Part shown: positions 1 to 7,770 of the stretch, piece after piece
Layout: every line of letters starts with the position of its first letter
Position numbering within the stretch: the first letter of the stretch is position 1
Assembly: GCA_035553055.1 (NCBI GenBank)
Contig: DATNEK010000231.1
Span: forward strand, 1-7,853
Length of the DNA: 7,853 nucleotides
Source of the DNA: Chersky-822 sp035553055
GTDB lineage: Bacteria > Actinomycetota > Actinomycetes > Streptosporangiales > Streptosporangiaceae
Reading direction: 5' to 3'
Translations under genes and position numbers: made by a program
The notes under the pieces: model-generated
Seen by the model: the letters and a program-made list of their open reading frames with translations, nothing else
What the model was told of the DNA's origin: nothing
Databases searched by the model: none

Positions 1-442
1 GAGATCGCCACTGGCTTTTCGAACTCGCGCTTGGGCTCGCGAAACCGGGACTCGCCACGGCCGTTGGACATCGCCTGGTTCTGCAGCGGGCACTCGCCGC
101 CCTTGTCGCACATCGGGCAGTCAAGCGGGTGGTTGACAAGCAGCATCTCCATGATGCCGGCCTGCGCCTTCTCGGCCACCGCCGAGTGCCGCTGGGTGCG
201 GACCACCATGCCAGGGGTGCACACGGTCGTACACGAGGCCGGCGGCTTCGGCTGTCCCTCGACGTGCACCAGGCACTGCCGGCACGCACCGATCGGGTCG
301 AGTAGCGGGTGATCGCAGAACCGCGGAATCTGAATGCCGAGCATCTCGGCGGCCCTGATGATCAGCGTGTTCTTCGGAACGGCGATCTCATACTCGTCGA
401 TGGTGACGTGCACGAGGTCGTCCTGGGCGGGCAGCGAAGCAG

Positions 443-446
<4 letters not shown>
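1..446 (-). CDS. nuoG: NADH-quinone oxidoreductase subunit G, N-terminal part (runs off the window)
   Basis: This is the large iron-sulfur subunit of complex I; it passes electrons from NuoF/NuoE toward NuoB through a chain of clusters on the cytoplasmic arm. Only the first 148 codons are visible, against roughly 800 residues for actinobacterial NuoG as I recall, and the frame is open to the window edge. The N-terminal [2Fe-2S] ferredoxin domain has its ligands at C44, C55, C58 and C72 (Cx10Cx2Cx13C). The following His-Cys3 domain has H106, C110, C113 and C119 (Hx3Cx2Cx5C), the ligands of the His-coordinated [4Fe-4S] cluster. The ATG start (446-444) overlaps the nuoF stop as ATGA, and a GGAGG Shine-Dalgarno lies at 456-452, five bases upstream. 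The molybdopterin-like C-terminal domain is outside the window. The identification is secure; the intactness of the remainder cannot be judged. Confidence 0.96.
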
Positions 447-1749
<1,303 letters not shown>

Positions 1750-1753
<4 letters not shown>

Positions 1754-2448
1754 TCTTGGCCTCCATCTGGGGACCAGCCGTTCTCCTTGGCGATCCGGAG
1801 TCCGGCTAGGGTCGGCTGGCCACGGGTGTCGCCGCCGGCCGCCTGGTCGTCGGGGAAACCAGCCAGGATCATCGCGGCCTCACGCCAGTTCACCAGCTTG
1901 GGAGCGCCCCGGCTCGGCGCGACGTCCGCGCCGCTGCGCAGGCCGTCGACGAGTTCCCTGGCCGATTCCGGCGTCATGTTGTCGAAGAACTCCCAGTTGA
2001 CCATCACGACCGGCGCGTAATCGCAGCCCGCGTTGCACTCGATGTGCTCGAGGCTGACCTTGCCGTCGGGCGTCGCGTCGTCGCCTTCGGTGCCGAGGTA
2101 GCCGCGCAGATCGGAGTAGATCGCGTCGCCGCCCATGATCGCGCACAGCGTGTTCGTGCAGACGCCCACGTGGTACTCGCCGACCGGCTTGCGCTTGTAC
2201 ATCGTGTAGAACGACACCACCGCGGTGACGTCGGCCTCGGACAGGCCCAGTTTCTCGGCGCAATACGCTATGCCGTCGTTGGACACGTATCCCTCATGGG
2301 CCTGCACGAGGTGCAGGAGCGGCAGCAGCGCCGACCGCGACCTTGGGTACCTGGCGATGATCTGCCCGGCCCGCTCGTCAAGCGCGGCTTTGTCCTGATC
2401 ACTAAACGCTGTCCTTTTCAACCCATCCCGCTCTGCGTTCTCGGTCAC
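1750..2448 (-). CDS. nuoE: NADH-quinone oxidoreductase subunit E ([2Fe-2S] thioredoxin-like)
   Basis: This is the 24-kDa-type subunit that partners NuoF in the NADH dehydrogenase module and carries the N1a [2Fe-2S] cluster. The cluster ligands are C97 and C102 (Cx4C) and C138 and C142 (Cx3C). A helical N-terminal domain precedes the thioredoxin-like fold. The frame is open further upstream to 2526, but that extension is arginine/glycine-rich shadow sequence inside nuoD. I chose the GTG at 2448, which overlaps the nuoD stop by one base (TAGTG) and has a GGGAGGGG purine tract at 2466-2459, ten bases upstream. This gives 232 residues. That is longer than the E. coli protein because of a C-terminal tail of about 50 residues after the fold, ending in a TLAGLRIAKENGW segment that I recognise as typical of actinobacterial NuoE. 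The tail's function is unknown to me. Confidence 0.95.
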
Positions 2449-3773
2449 TACCGGTCCACCCCTCCCATCACCGGGTCGATGCTGGCCACCGCCGCGATCA
2501 CGTCGGCGACCATGCCGCCTTCGCACATCGCGGAGACCGACTGCAAGTTCGTGAACGACGGATCGCGCATGTGCACGCGGTACGGGCGCGTGCCTCCGTC
2601 ACTGACCGCGTGGCAGCCTAGCTCACCGCGCGGCGACTCGACGGCCGCGTACGCCTGCCCGGCCGGCACCCGGAAGCCCTCGGTGACGAGCTTGAAGTGG
2701 TGGATCAGCGCCTCCATCGACTGGCTCATGATGTGCGCGATGTGGTCGGCCGAGTTGCCAAGGCCGTCGGGGCCGACCGCGAGCTGAGCCGGCCAGCCGA
2801 TCTTCGCGTTGTTGATCATGACCGGATCCTGGGCCGGGCGGGCGGCGGCGAGCCGGTCGACGCACTGCTCGATGATGCGCAGCGACTGGTTGATCTCATC
2901 CATCCTGACGATGTACCTGTCGTAGGCGTCGCAGCCGGTCTGGGTGCAGATGTCGAACTCGTAGGTCTCGTAACCGCAGTAGGGCTGGCTCTTGCGCAGA
3001 TCCCAGGGCAGGCCGGTGGCACGCAGGATGGGCCCGGTCACGCCGAGCGACATGCAGCCAGCCAGGTCGAGGTACGCGACATCGCGAGTGCGGAGCAGGT
3101 AGATCGGGTTGACGTCGAACAGCTTGCGTATCTCGCCGAGCAGGGGCGGCATGACAGTGAGGAACTCGCGCAGCTTCTCGATCGCGCCGGATGGCAGATC
3201 CTGCGCCACACCGCCAGGCCGGATGTAGGCGTGGTTCATCCGCAGGCCGCTGATCAGCTCGAACAGGTCGAGCACCTTCTCGCGTTCGCGCATGCCGTAG
3301 AGGAACACGGTGGTGGCGCCAAGCTCCATGCCGAAGGTGCCGACCGCCGTCAGGTGCGACGAGATCCGGTTCAGCTCCATCATCAGCACCCGAAGGACGC
3401 TGGCTCGCTCAGGTATCTGGTCGGTGATGCGGAGCAGCTTTTCCACCGCCAGGCAGTAGGCGGCCTCATTGAACAGCGGCGAGAGGTAGTCCGCCCTGGT
3501 GCAGAACGTGACGCCCTGGGTCCAGGTGCGGAACTCCATGTTCTTCTCGATGCCGGTATGCAGGTAGCCGATCACCGGCCGCAACTCGGTCACCGTCTCG
3601 CCGTCGAGCGTCAGGATCAGCCTGAGCACACCGTGCGTGCTTGGGTGCTGCGGCCCCATGTTGACGATCAGGCGTTCTTCTGAGCCGTCATCGGCTATCT
3701 CGTCGGCGGCCGCGACGACTTCGTCCCAGTCCTGCCCGCCGACGTTGTAAACGCGGCCATCGGTGCTGGTCAT
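2448..3773 (-). CDS. nuoD: NADH-quinone oxidoreductase subunit D (49-kDa, quinone-site subunit)
   Basis: This is the connecting-module subunit that, with NuoB, forms the quinone-binding cavity at the end of the cluster chain. It is related to the large subunit of [NiFe] hydrogenases but lacks the metal-binding cysteines. The 441-residue length is typical. The QHPSTHGVLRL motif at 42-52 contains the conserved histidine of the quinone site (within H43-H47). The tyrosine in TRADYLSP at 92-99 (Y96) corresponds to the quinone-contacting tyrosine known from other complex I structures. Other family signatures are ESPRGELG at 379-386 and the C-terminal SIDPVMGGVDR. The ATG start overlaps the nuoC stop as ATGA, with GGAG at 3786-3783, nine bases upstream. 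The stop is TAG, shared by one base with nuoE. Given the menaquinone genes beside it, the acceptor is most likely menaquinone. Confidence 0.98.
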   Translation of the reverse strand: MTSTDGRVYNVGGQDWDEVVAAADEIADDGSEERLIVNMGPQHPSTHGVLRLILTLDGETVTELRPVIGYLHTGIEKNMEFRTWTQGVTFCTRADYLSPLFNEAAYCLAVEKLLRITDQIPERASVLRVLMMELNRISSHLTAVGTFGMELGATTVFLYGMREREKVLDLFELISGLRMNHAYIRPGGVAQDLPSGAIEKLREFLTVMPPLLGEIRKLFDVNPIYLLRTRDVAYLDLAGCMSLGVTGPILRATGLPWDLRKSQPYCGYETYEFDICTQTGCDAYDRYIVRMDEINQSLRIIEQCVDRLAAARPAQDPVMINNAKIGWPAQLAVGPDGLGNSADHIAHIMSQSMEALIHHFKLVTEGFRVPAGQAYAAVESPRGELGCHAVSDGGTRPYRVHMRDPSFTNLQSVSAMCEGGMVADVIAAVASIDPVMGGVDR

Positions 3774-4492
3774 TCGTATGCTCTCCGCTCGTCTGGGGGC
3801 GGGACAGTGGCGCCGCGGTACTCAACCGGGATGCCACCGAGCGGGTAATCCTTGCGCTGCGGGTGACCCTTCCAGTCGTCGGGCATCTCGATCCTGGTCA
3901 GCGCGGGGTGACCGTCGAAGATGATGCCGAAGAAGTCCCAGGTCTCCCGCTCGTGCCAGTCGCAGGTCGGGTAGACACCCACGGCCGACGGGATGTGCGG
4001 GTCCGCGTCGGGTGCCGATACCTCCACCCGCAGCCGCCGATTGTGCGTGACGGAAAGCAGCGGATAGACCGCGTGCAGCTCGCTACCGGCGAGCGTCGGG
4101 TAGTGCACGCCGGAGACGCCGAGGCAGAGCTGGAATGCGAGCGCCGGATCATCTCGCAGCCTGCGCATAACCTCGACCAGGTGCTCGCGGCGCACGTGGA
4201 AGGTCAGCTCGCCGTTCGCGACCACGACCCGCTCTACCGCGTCGCCGAAGCTCAGGCTCGAGGCTTCGAGCGCGCCGCTGAGTGCGTCGGCGACTTCGTC
4301 GAAGTACGAACCGTACGGCCGGGACGTCGACGGCGGCGGCGGCTGCCTGACCAGCAGGCCACCGTAACCTGAGGTGTCGCCCGTGGTCAGGGTGCCGAAC
4401 ATGCCGGTGCGGATGACGGGCTCGCCTGTCCGCTCCTCGCCTTTGGCAAGCGCCTTGTTCTCATCGGGGGCAGCCCCGTTAGGTCCGGTCAC
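3770..4492 (-). CDS. nuoC: NADH-quinone oxidoreductase subunit C (30-kDa)
   Basis: This is the 30-kDa-type subunit of the peripheral arm, which holds NuoD and NuoB together and carries no cofactor. With the start chosen here it has 240 residues. The diagnostic block lies near the C-terminus: ERETWDFFGI at 181-190, then MPDDW and GHPQRKDYPLGG at 209-220. It is followed by a short proline- and charge-rich tail. The first 60 or so residues are low-complexity and proline-rich before the fold begins, as is common in actinobacterial NuoC. The frame stays open upstream to 4672, but that part overlaps nuoB and is arginine/alanine-rich shadow. The GTG at 4492-4490 overlaps the nuoB stop as GTGA and has GGGAG at 4504-4500, seven bases upstream, so it is the preferred start. 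The stop overlaps the nuoD ATG. Confidence 0.95.
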   Translation of the reverse strand: MTGPNGAAPDENKALAKGEERTGEPVIRTGMFGTLTTGDTSGYGGLLVRQPPPPSTSRPYGSYFDEVADALSGALEASSLSFGDAVERVVVANGELTFHVRREHLVEVMRRLRDDPALAFQLCLGVSGVHYPTLAGSELHAVYPLLSVTHNRRLRVEVSAPDADPHIPSAVGVYPTCDWHERETWDFFGIIFDGHPALTRIEMPDDWKGHPQRKDYPLGGIPVEYRGATVPPPDERRAYE

Positions 4493-5064
4493 GGCTTGGC
4501 TCCCGTCCCGGTGTCCCCTTGCCGCAGGTGGGGCAGCAGCGGCAGGCGACGCAGCCTGGCCTCTTCGAGTTCGGTGATCTCTTTCTCCCTGTTGACCCCG
4601 AGCTTCATATTCTGGATCTTGTCGTGCAGCTTGACGATCGCGTCGATCAGCATCTCCGGCCGGGGCGGGCAACCAGGCAGGTAGATGTCGACGGGCACGA
4701 TGTGGTCGACGCCCTGCACGATCGCGTAGTTATTGAACATGCCGCCGCTCGAGGCGCAGACGCCCATCGAGATCACCCACTTGGGCTCCGACATCTGGTC
4801 GTAGATCTGCCGGAGCACGGGCGCCATCTTCTGGCTCACGCGTCCGGCCACGATCATCAGGTCGGCCTGCCTCGGGGTGTTCGACGCCCGCTCCATCCCG
4901 AACCTGGCCAGGTCGTGCCGAGGTCCGCCGGTCGCCATCAGCTCGATCGCGCAGCAGGCGAGCCCGAACGTGGCCGGCCATACCGACGACTTACGCGCGT
5001 AGCCGGCCACCTTCTCGACCGTTGTCAGCAGGATGCCGCTCGGCAGTTTTTCTTCGAGTCCCAT
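4489..5064 (-). CDS. nuoB: NADH-quinone oxidoreductase subunit B (N2 cluster)
   Basis: This subunit carries the terminal [4Fe-4S] cluster N2, which donates electrons to quinone at the NuoB/NuoD interface. All four ligands are visible: the adjacent pair C37-C38 (GLACCAIE), C103 (MGVCASSGGMF) and C132 (LPGCPPRPE). The 191-residue length is normal. The last 40 or so residues form a charged tail rich in Glu, Arg and Leu that is more variable than the core. The ATG start at 5064 has a GAGG Shine-Dalgarno at 5077-5074, nine bases upstream. It lies 34 bases after the nuoA stop, which is the only real intergenic gap within the visible nuo genes. The stop TGA overlaps the nuoC GTG. Nothing in the sequence suggests loss of function. 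Confidence 0.98.
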   Translation of the reverse strand: MGLEEKLPSGILLTTVEKVAGYARKSSVWPATFGLACCAIELMATGGPRHDLARFGMERASNTPRQADLMIVAGRVSQKMAPVLRQIYDQMSEPKWVISMGVCASSGGMFNNYAIVQGVDHIVPVDIYLPGCPPRPEMLIDAIVKLHDKIQNMKLGVNREKEITELEEARLRRLPLLPHLRQGDTGTGAKP

Positions 5065-5098
5065 GCTGATCCGCCTCTCTAATCCCGCCCAGCCCGCC

Positions 5099-5455
5099 CT
5101 AATCCCATTCCAGGCCGCCGCGCCGCCATACGTAGACGTAGGCGACGAGGACGGTAACGACGAAGGTGACCATCTCGACCAGGCCGAACCCCCCGAGGTG
5201 GTCGAAGGCGACCGCCCACGGGTACAGGAAGATGATCTCGATATCGAAGACGATGAAGAGCATCGCGGTCAGGTAGTACTTCACAGGGAACCTGATCCCG
5301 GCCGGCTGGCGGGTCGGCTCGATACCGCACTCGTACGCCTCGAGCTTGGCCCTGTTCCACCGCTTAGGGCCGGCCATCACCCCGGCAACCAGTGAGAATA
5401 TGGCGAACACCGTGGACAGAGCGCCGAGCACGACGATGGGAACGTAGTAGCTCAT
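5099..5455 (-). CDS. nuoA: NADH-quinone oxidoreductase subunit A (membrane subunit)
   Basis: This is the small membrane subunit at the junction of the peripheral and membrane arms, next to the quinone entry. The 118-residue protein shows three hydrophobic segments at about residues 4-28, 60-80 and 90-110. Between the first two lies the conserved loop containing YECGIEP (41-47), whose cysteine is known from homologues to be exposed in a conformation-dependent way. KYYLTAMLFIVFDIEIIFLYP is the family core; its acidic residues D71 and E73 lie in the second helix. A GTG at 5467 would add four residues. I prefer the ATG at 5455 because a near-perfect Shine-Dalgarno sits eight bases before it and the N-terminus MSYYVPIVVL then lines up with the MNVYIPILVL start I recall for mycobacterial NuoA. 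The stop is TAG. Confidence 0.96.
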   Translation of the reverse strand: MSYYVPIVVLGALSTVFAIFSLVAGVMAGPKRWNRAKLEAYECGIEPTRQPAGIRFPVKYYLTAMLFIVFDIEIIFLYPWAVAFDHLGGFGLVEMVTFVVTVLVAYVYVWRRGGLEWD

Positions 5456-5463
5456 CGGCTCCG

Positions 5464-5473
5464 TCACCCCCTT
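5464..5473 (-). promoter_or_regulatory. Strong Shine-Dalgarno deciding the nuoA start
   Basis: On the minus strand this reads AAGGGGGTGA, which differs from the full anti-SD complement AAGGAGGTGA only by A-to-G, still allowing a G-U pair. It is eight bases upstream of the ATG at 5455 and overlaps the alternative GTG at 5467. That makes the GTG an unlikely start and implies high translation initiation for the first nuo subunit. Confidence 0.75.
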
Positions 5474-5479
5474 GTCTCA

Positions 5480-5502
5480 TCGCGCGGCCTTGCGCCGCGC
5501 GA
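5480..5502 (-). other. Perfect 9-bp hairpin in the nuoA leader
   Basis: The minus strand reads TCGCGCGGC, then a GCAAG loop, then GCCGCGCGA. This is a perfect 9-bp, almost all G-C stem with a 5-base loop. It ends six bases before the nuoA Shine-Dalgarno and 24 bases before the start codon. There is no T-run after it, so it does not look like an intrinsic terminator. It could stabilise a processed nuo transcript, insulate the ribosome site from upstream structure, or be chance in GC-rich DNA. The rest of the 140-base gap (5595-5456) shows no convincing promoter and no second Rex-like site. Confidence 0.5.
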
Positions 5503-5595
5503 CACAGTCGATCTCTGATCGCGGATCTGACGCCGCATCACTCGCGCCGACCTCGCTCTTATCTGTCGCACCGTTTGAAGGTCCGCTTGATGGCG

Positions 5596-6891
5596 TTATG
5601 CCGCCGGCGCAATCTTAGACAGCGCGTTGATTACCCGATCCACCGCATCGCCGCCGCGGGGCTCGGTCAGGTTCCCTAGCAGTTTCATCGTCATCCGCAT
5701 CACGGCGGGGCGCTTTATCCCGTGCCTGGTGGCGAACTTCATGATGGCCGGGTTTCCGATCATCTTCACGAATGTCCGGCCCAGAGTGTAGTAGCCGCCG
5801 TAGTTCTGTTTGAGCGCCACCGGGTAGCCCTGCAGCACTCGCTCCGCGCCAGCGGCCGTCGGCCGTCCGAGCGCCTGGACGATCGTGCGGGCGGCGATCT
5901 CGCCCGACTCCATCGCGTAGGCGATGCCCTCACCGTTGAACGGGTTCACCATCCCGCCGGCATCACCGACGAGCACCAGGCCCTTCGTGTAGTGCGGCGT
6001 CCGGTTGAATCCCATCGGAAGGGCGGCGCCGCGCACCGGCTCGGTCCTGTTGTCCTCGGAGAAGCCCCACTCGGCCGGCATCGCGCCGAGCCAGCGACGC
6101 AGCAGCGCGCGATAGTCGATGTGCCCGAACGCGTCTGAGGTATTCAGCAGGCCAAGCCCGACGTTGGAGGTGCCGTCGCCCATCCCGAAGATCCAGCCGT
6201 AGCCAGGCAGCAGGTCCTTGCCGTCCCACAGGTCGAGCCAGGCCTCAAGGTAGTCGTCGTCATGCCGCGGGCTCTTGTAGTAGGTGCGTACGGCCACGCC
6301 AAGCGGCCGGTCGTCTCGCTTATGCAGGCCCATCGATACCGACAGCCGCGAGGAGTTGCCGTCAGCCGCGATCACCAGACGGGCGGCGAACCTTTTTTCT
6401 GGCCCGTCATGGTTTTTCACGCGAGTCACGACGCCGGTGACTCGACCGGTCCGCTCGTCGAGCGCGGGGCCGGTGACCGTGACATTCTCAAGCAGCCTGA
6501 CGCCGGCCTTCTGTGCGTGCCTGGCCAGAACCTGGTCGAAGTCGGTCCTTGCCCTGATCGTGCCGAAACCGGGGAACGCCGACAGGTCAGGCCAGGCCAG
6601 CTCGATCCGGCCGCCGCCGCCGATGATGCGCAGGCCCTTGTTGCGCAGCCAGCCGTCGCCCTCGCTGGTCGATATGCCCATCGTGGTCAGCGCCTTGACC
6701 GCGCGCGGGGTCAGCCCGTCGCCGCAGACCTTCTCCCTGGGAAAGCTCGTCTTCTCCAGCATCAGCACGTCGAGCCCAGCCGTGGCCAGGTGGTAAGCGG
6801 CCGCCGACCCGGCCGGTCCAGCGCCGACCACTATCACGTCCGCGGTGCTCGCCTGATCCGGGTGGCTAGCCGGGGGGTTCTGCTCGCTCAC
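5596..6891 (-). CDS. Geranylgeranyl reductase family FAD-dependent oxidoreductase (probable menaquinone reductase, MenJ-like)
   Basis: This flavoprotein belongs to the family that saturates isoprenoid double bonds. The 431 residues begin with a Rossmann dinucleotide-binding segment, VIVVGAGPAGSA at 19-30, ending in the acidic LEK at 45-47. CGDGLTPRAV follows at 56-65, the family motif PGYGWIFG at 229-236, and the second FAD motif VLVGDAGGMVNPFNGEGIA at 306-324, which contains the GD pair contacting FAD ribose. Members reduce chlorophyll or archaeal lipid chains. In actinobacteria the known member MenJ (Rv0561c of M. tuberculosis) hydrogenates one isoprene unit of menaquinone. Lying between menG and nuo points to that role here, but this is inference. 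The start is GTG at 6891: an in-frame TGA lies upstream at 6924-6922 and no other start precedes the FAD motif, although the Shine-Dalgarno (GGCGGG, eight bases away) is weak. The stop is TAA. Confidence 0.9.
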   Translation of the reverse strand: MSEQNPPASHPDQASTADVIVVGAGPAGSAAAYHLATAGLDVLMLEKTSFPREKVCGDGLTPRAVKALTTMGISTSEGDGWLRNKGLRIIGGGGRIELAWPDLSAFPGFGTIRARTDFDQVLARHAQKAGVRLLENVTVTGPALDERTGRVTGVVTRVKNHDGPEKRFAARLVIAADGNSSRLSVSMGLHKRDDRPLGVAVRTYYKSPRHDDDYLEAWLDLWDGKDLLPGYGWIFGMGDGTSNVGLGLLNTSDAFGHIDYRALLRRWLGAMPAEWGFSEDNRTEPVRGAALPMGFNRTPHYTKGLVLVGDAGGMVNPFNGEGIAYAMESGEIAARTIVQALGRPTAAGAERVLQGYPVALKQNYGGYYTLGRTFVKMIGNPAIMKFATRHGIKRPAVMRMTMKLLGNLTEPRGGDAVDRVINALSKIAPAA

Positions 6892-6908
6892 TGACCCGTC
6901 CCGCCAAT

Positions 6909-6928
6909 CTTGTGAACTCCTTCACAAG
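6909..6928. promoter_or_regulatory. Rex-type redox operator (NADH/NAD+ sensor site)
   Basis: This is a perfect inverted repeat with 8-base arms CTTGTGAA and TTCACAAG separated by CTCC. The inner part, 6910-6927, is TTGTGAA-N4-TTCACAA. It matches the Rex operator consensus I know from Streptomyces (TGTGAAC-N3-TTCACA), where Rex represses cyd, nuo and its own operon until NADH rises. It lies in the 75-bp gap between menG and the reductase, ending 17 bases before the reductase start. A possible -10 hexamer TAGACT is at 6947-6942, upstream of it, without a clear -35. If that is the promoter, the operator would sit just downstream of the transcription start, a position suited to repression. The sequence match is direct; that Rex binds here and controls the genes downstream is inference. 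Confidence 0.8.
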
Positions 6929-6966
6929 TACAGATGGTCATAGTCTAGCCCCCATGTCGCCCGCTA

Positions 6967-7665
6967 TCAGCGGGGACGGCGGGCTACGTGCAGGGAGACT
7001 ATGCCGCCGGTGAGGTTGCGCCAGTCGGCTTTGGACCAGCCGGCCGCCTCGATGCGGTCGGCGAGCTCGGCTTGCGGCGGCCAGTCCTTGATTGACTCGG
7101 CTAGGTATTCGTAGGCGCCTGGGTTGGCCGAGATCCGCTTCGCCACCGTAGGCAGCGCGGTCGCCAGGTACCGCTGGTAGGCGACGTCAAGCGGCCTGGC
7201 GGGCAGGTGGGAGAACTCGCAGATCACCAGCCGCCCGCCGGGCTTGGTCACGCGGAGCATCTCGGTCAGCGCGGCGTCGGGGTCGGTGACGTTGCGCAGC
7301 CCGAACGAGATCGTCACCACATCGAACGTCTGCTCGGCGAACGGCAGCGACAGCGCGTCGCCGGCGGCGAACGTCACTCGCTCACCGGGCTTGCGCGCAC
7401 CCGCTCGCAGCATTCCGAGAGAGAAGTCGCAGGCAACGCACCGCGCTCCGGCCTTGGTGAAGGCCCGAGACGACGTGCCGGTCCCGGCGGCGATGTCGAG
7501 CACCAGGTCATCGGCCTTGGCAGCGACCAGGCGGGCGACGATCGAACGCCACCACCGATCCTGACCAAGCGACAGGACGTCGTTGAGCAGGTCGTAGCGC
7601 TCGGCCACGGCATCGAACATCGCGGCGACGTCGCCTGGCTGCTTGTCTAGCTGAGCGCGAGTCAT
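6967..7665 (-). CDS. menG: Demethylmenaquinone methyltransferase (UbiE/MenG family)
   Basis: This SAM-dependent class I methyltransferase methylates demethylmenaquinone to menaquinone, the final step of the pathway. The 232-residue length is normal. SAM-binding motif I is VLDIAAGTG at 55-63, the acidic residue of motif II is D80 (ACDFS), and the UbiE family signatures follow: SFGLRNVTDPDAAL at 120-133, then KPGGRLVICEFS, NPGAYEYLAESI at 181-192 and WRNLTGGIVSLH at 215-226. The frame stays open upstream to 7848. The ATG at 7665 is preferred because the protein then begins MTRAQLDKQPGDVAAMFD, like the MSRAALDKDPRDVASMFD start I recall for the mycobacterial homologue. The Shine-Dalgarno is modest (GGGTG just upstream). 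The stop TGA is 75 bases before the reductase start, so the gene may be read with the downstream genes or separately from them. Confidence 0.95.
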   Translation of the reverse strand: MTRAQLDKQPGDVAAMFDAVAERYDLLNDVLSLGQDRWWRSIVARLVAAKADDLVLDIAAGTGTSSRAFTKAGARCVACDFSLGMLRAGARKPGERVTFAAGDALSLPFAEQTFDVVTISFGLRNVTDPDAALTEMLRVTKPGGRLVICEFSHLPARPLDVAYQRYLATALPTVAKRISANPGAYEYLAESIKDWPPQAELADRIEAAGWSKADWRNLTGGIVSLHVARRPR

Positions 7666-7722
7666 GGCACCCAGCGTGGCACACGGCTTCCCGGCCTGCA
7701 TCGCCCAGCCCGCTCTCCTCAA

Positions 7723-7770
7723 TGTATAGGCAGGTCCATAACATCCTGCTCCAGGATGGCGCCAGGTCAA
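7723..7770 (-). promoter_or_regulatory. Possible menG promoter region with an internal palindrome
   Basis: On the minus strand a -35-like TTGACC lies at 7770-7765, with GATGTT at 7745-7740 after a 19-base spacer. A separate -10-like TATACA is at 7728-7723 without a good -35. Between the first two hexamers is a perfect inverted repeat, CATCCTG-N3-CAGGATG (7742-7758). It would place a repressor or a hairpin between -35 and -10, but I know no regulator with this site. There is no T-run after it, so it is a poor terminator for any upstream gene. These are weak matches in GC-rich DNA and are offered as candidates only. Confidence 0.3.

Noticed and set aside
2449..2526. Upstream extension of the nuoE frame
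   Set aside because: The added 26 residues are arginine/glycine-rich shadow of the nuoD 3' end. The GTG overlapping the nuoD stop, with its purine-rich ribosome site, explains the gene better.
2697..3683. Long plus-strand open frame (328 codons) opposite nuoD, and a similar one at 515-1288 opposite nuoF
   Set aside because: Both lie wholly antisense to well-identified nuo genes, have no recognisable family features and are rich in the His/Arg/Val/Asp pattern expected from the complement of high-GC codon bias.
4493..4672. Upstream extension of the nuoC frame
   Set aside because: It would overlap nuoB by 180 bases with unlikely composition; the GTGA junction with GGGAG seven bases upstream is the standard arrangement.
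5510..5527. Three GATC tetramers spaced exactly 7 bases apart in the nuoA leader
   Set aside because: Only four bases recur and GATC is frequent throughout this DNA, so the spacing is probably chance.
6393..6398. Run of six A residues on the minus strand inside the reductase gene, a possible slippage site
   Set aside because: The frame is intact across it, it does not form a canonical -1 slippery heptamer in this frame, and no alternative product of interest follows.
6909..6928. The palindrome read as an intrinsic terminator for menG
   Set aside because: The stem is AT-rich in the middle and is not followed by a T-run on the minus strand; the exact match to the Rex operator is a better explanation.
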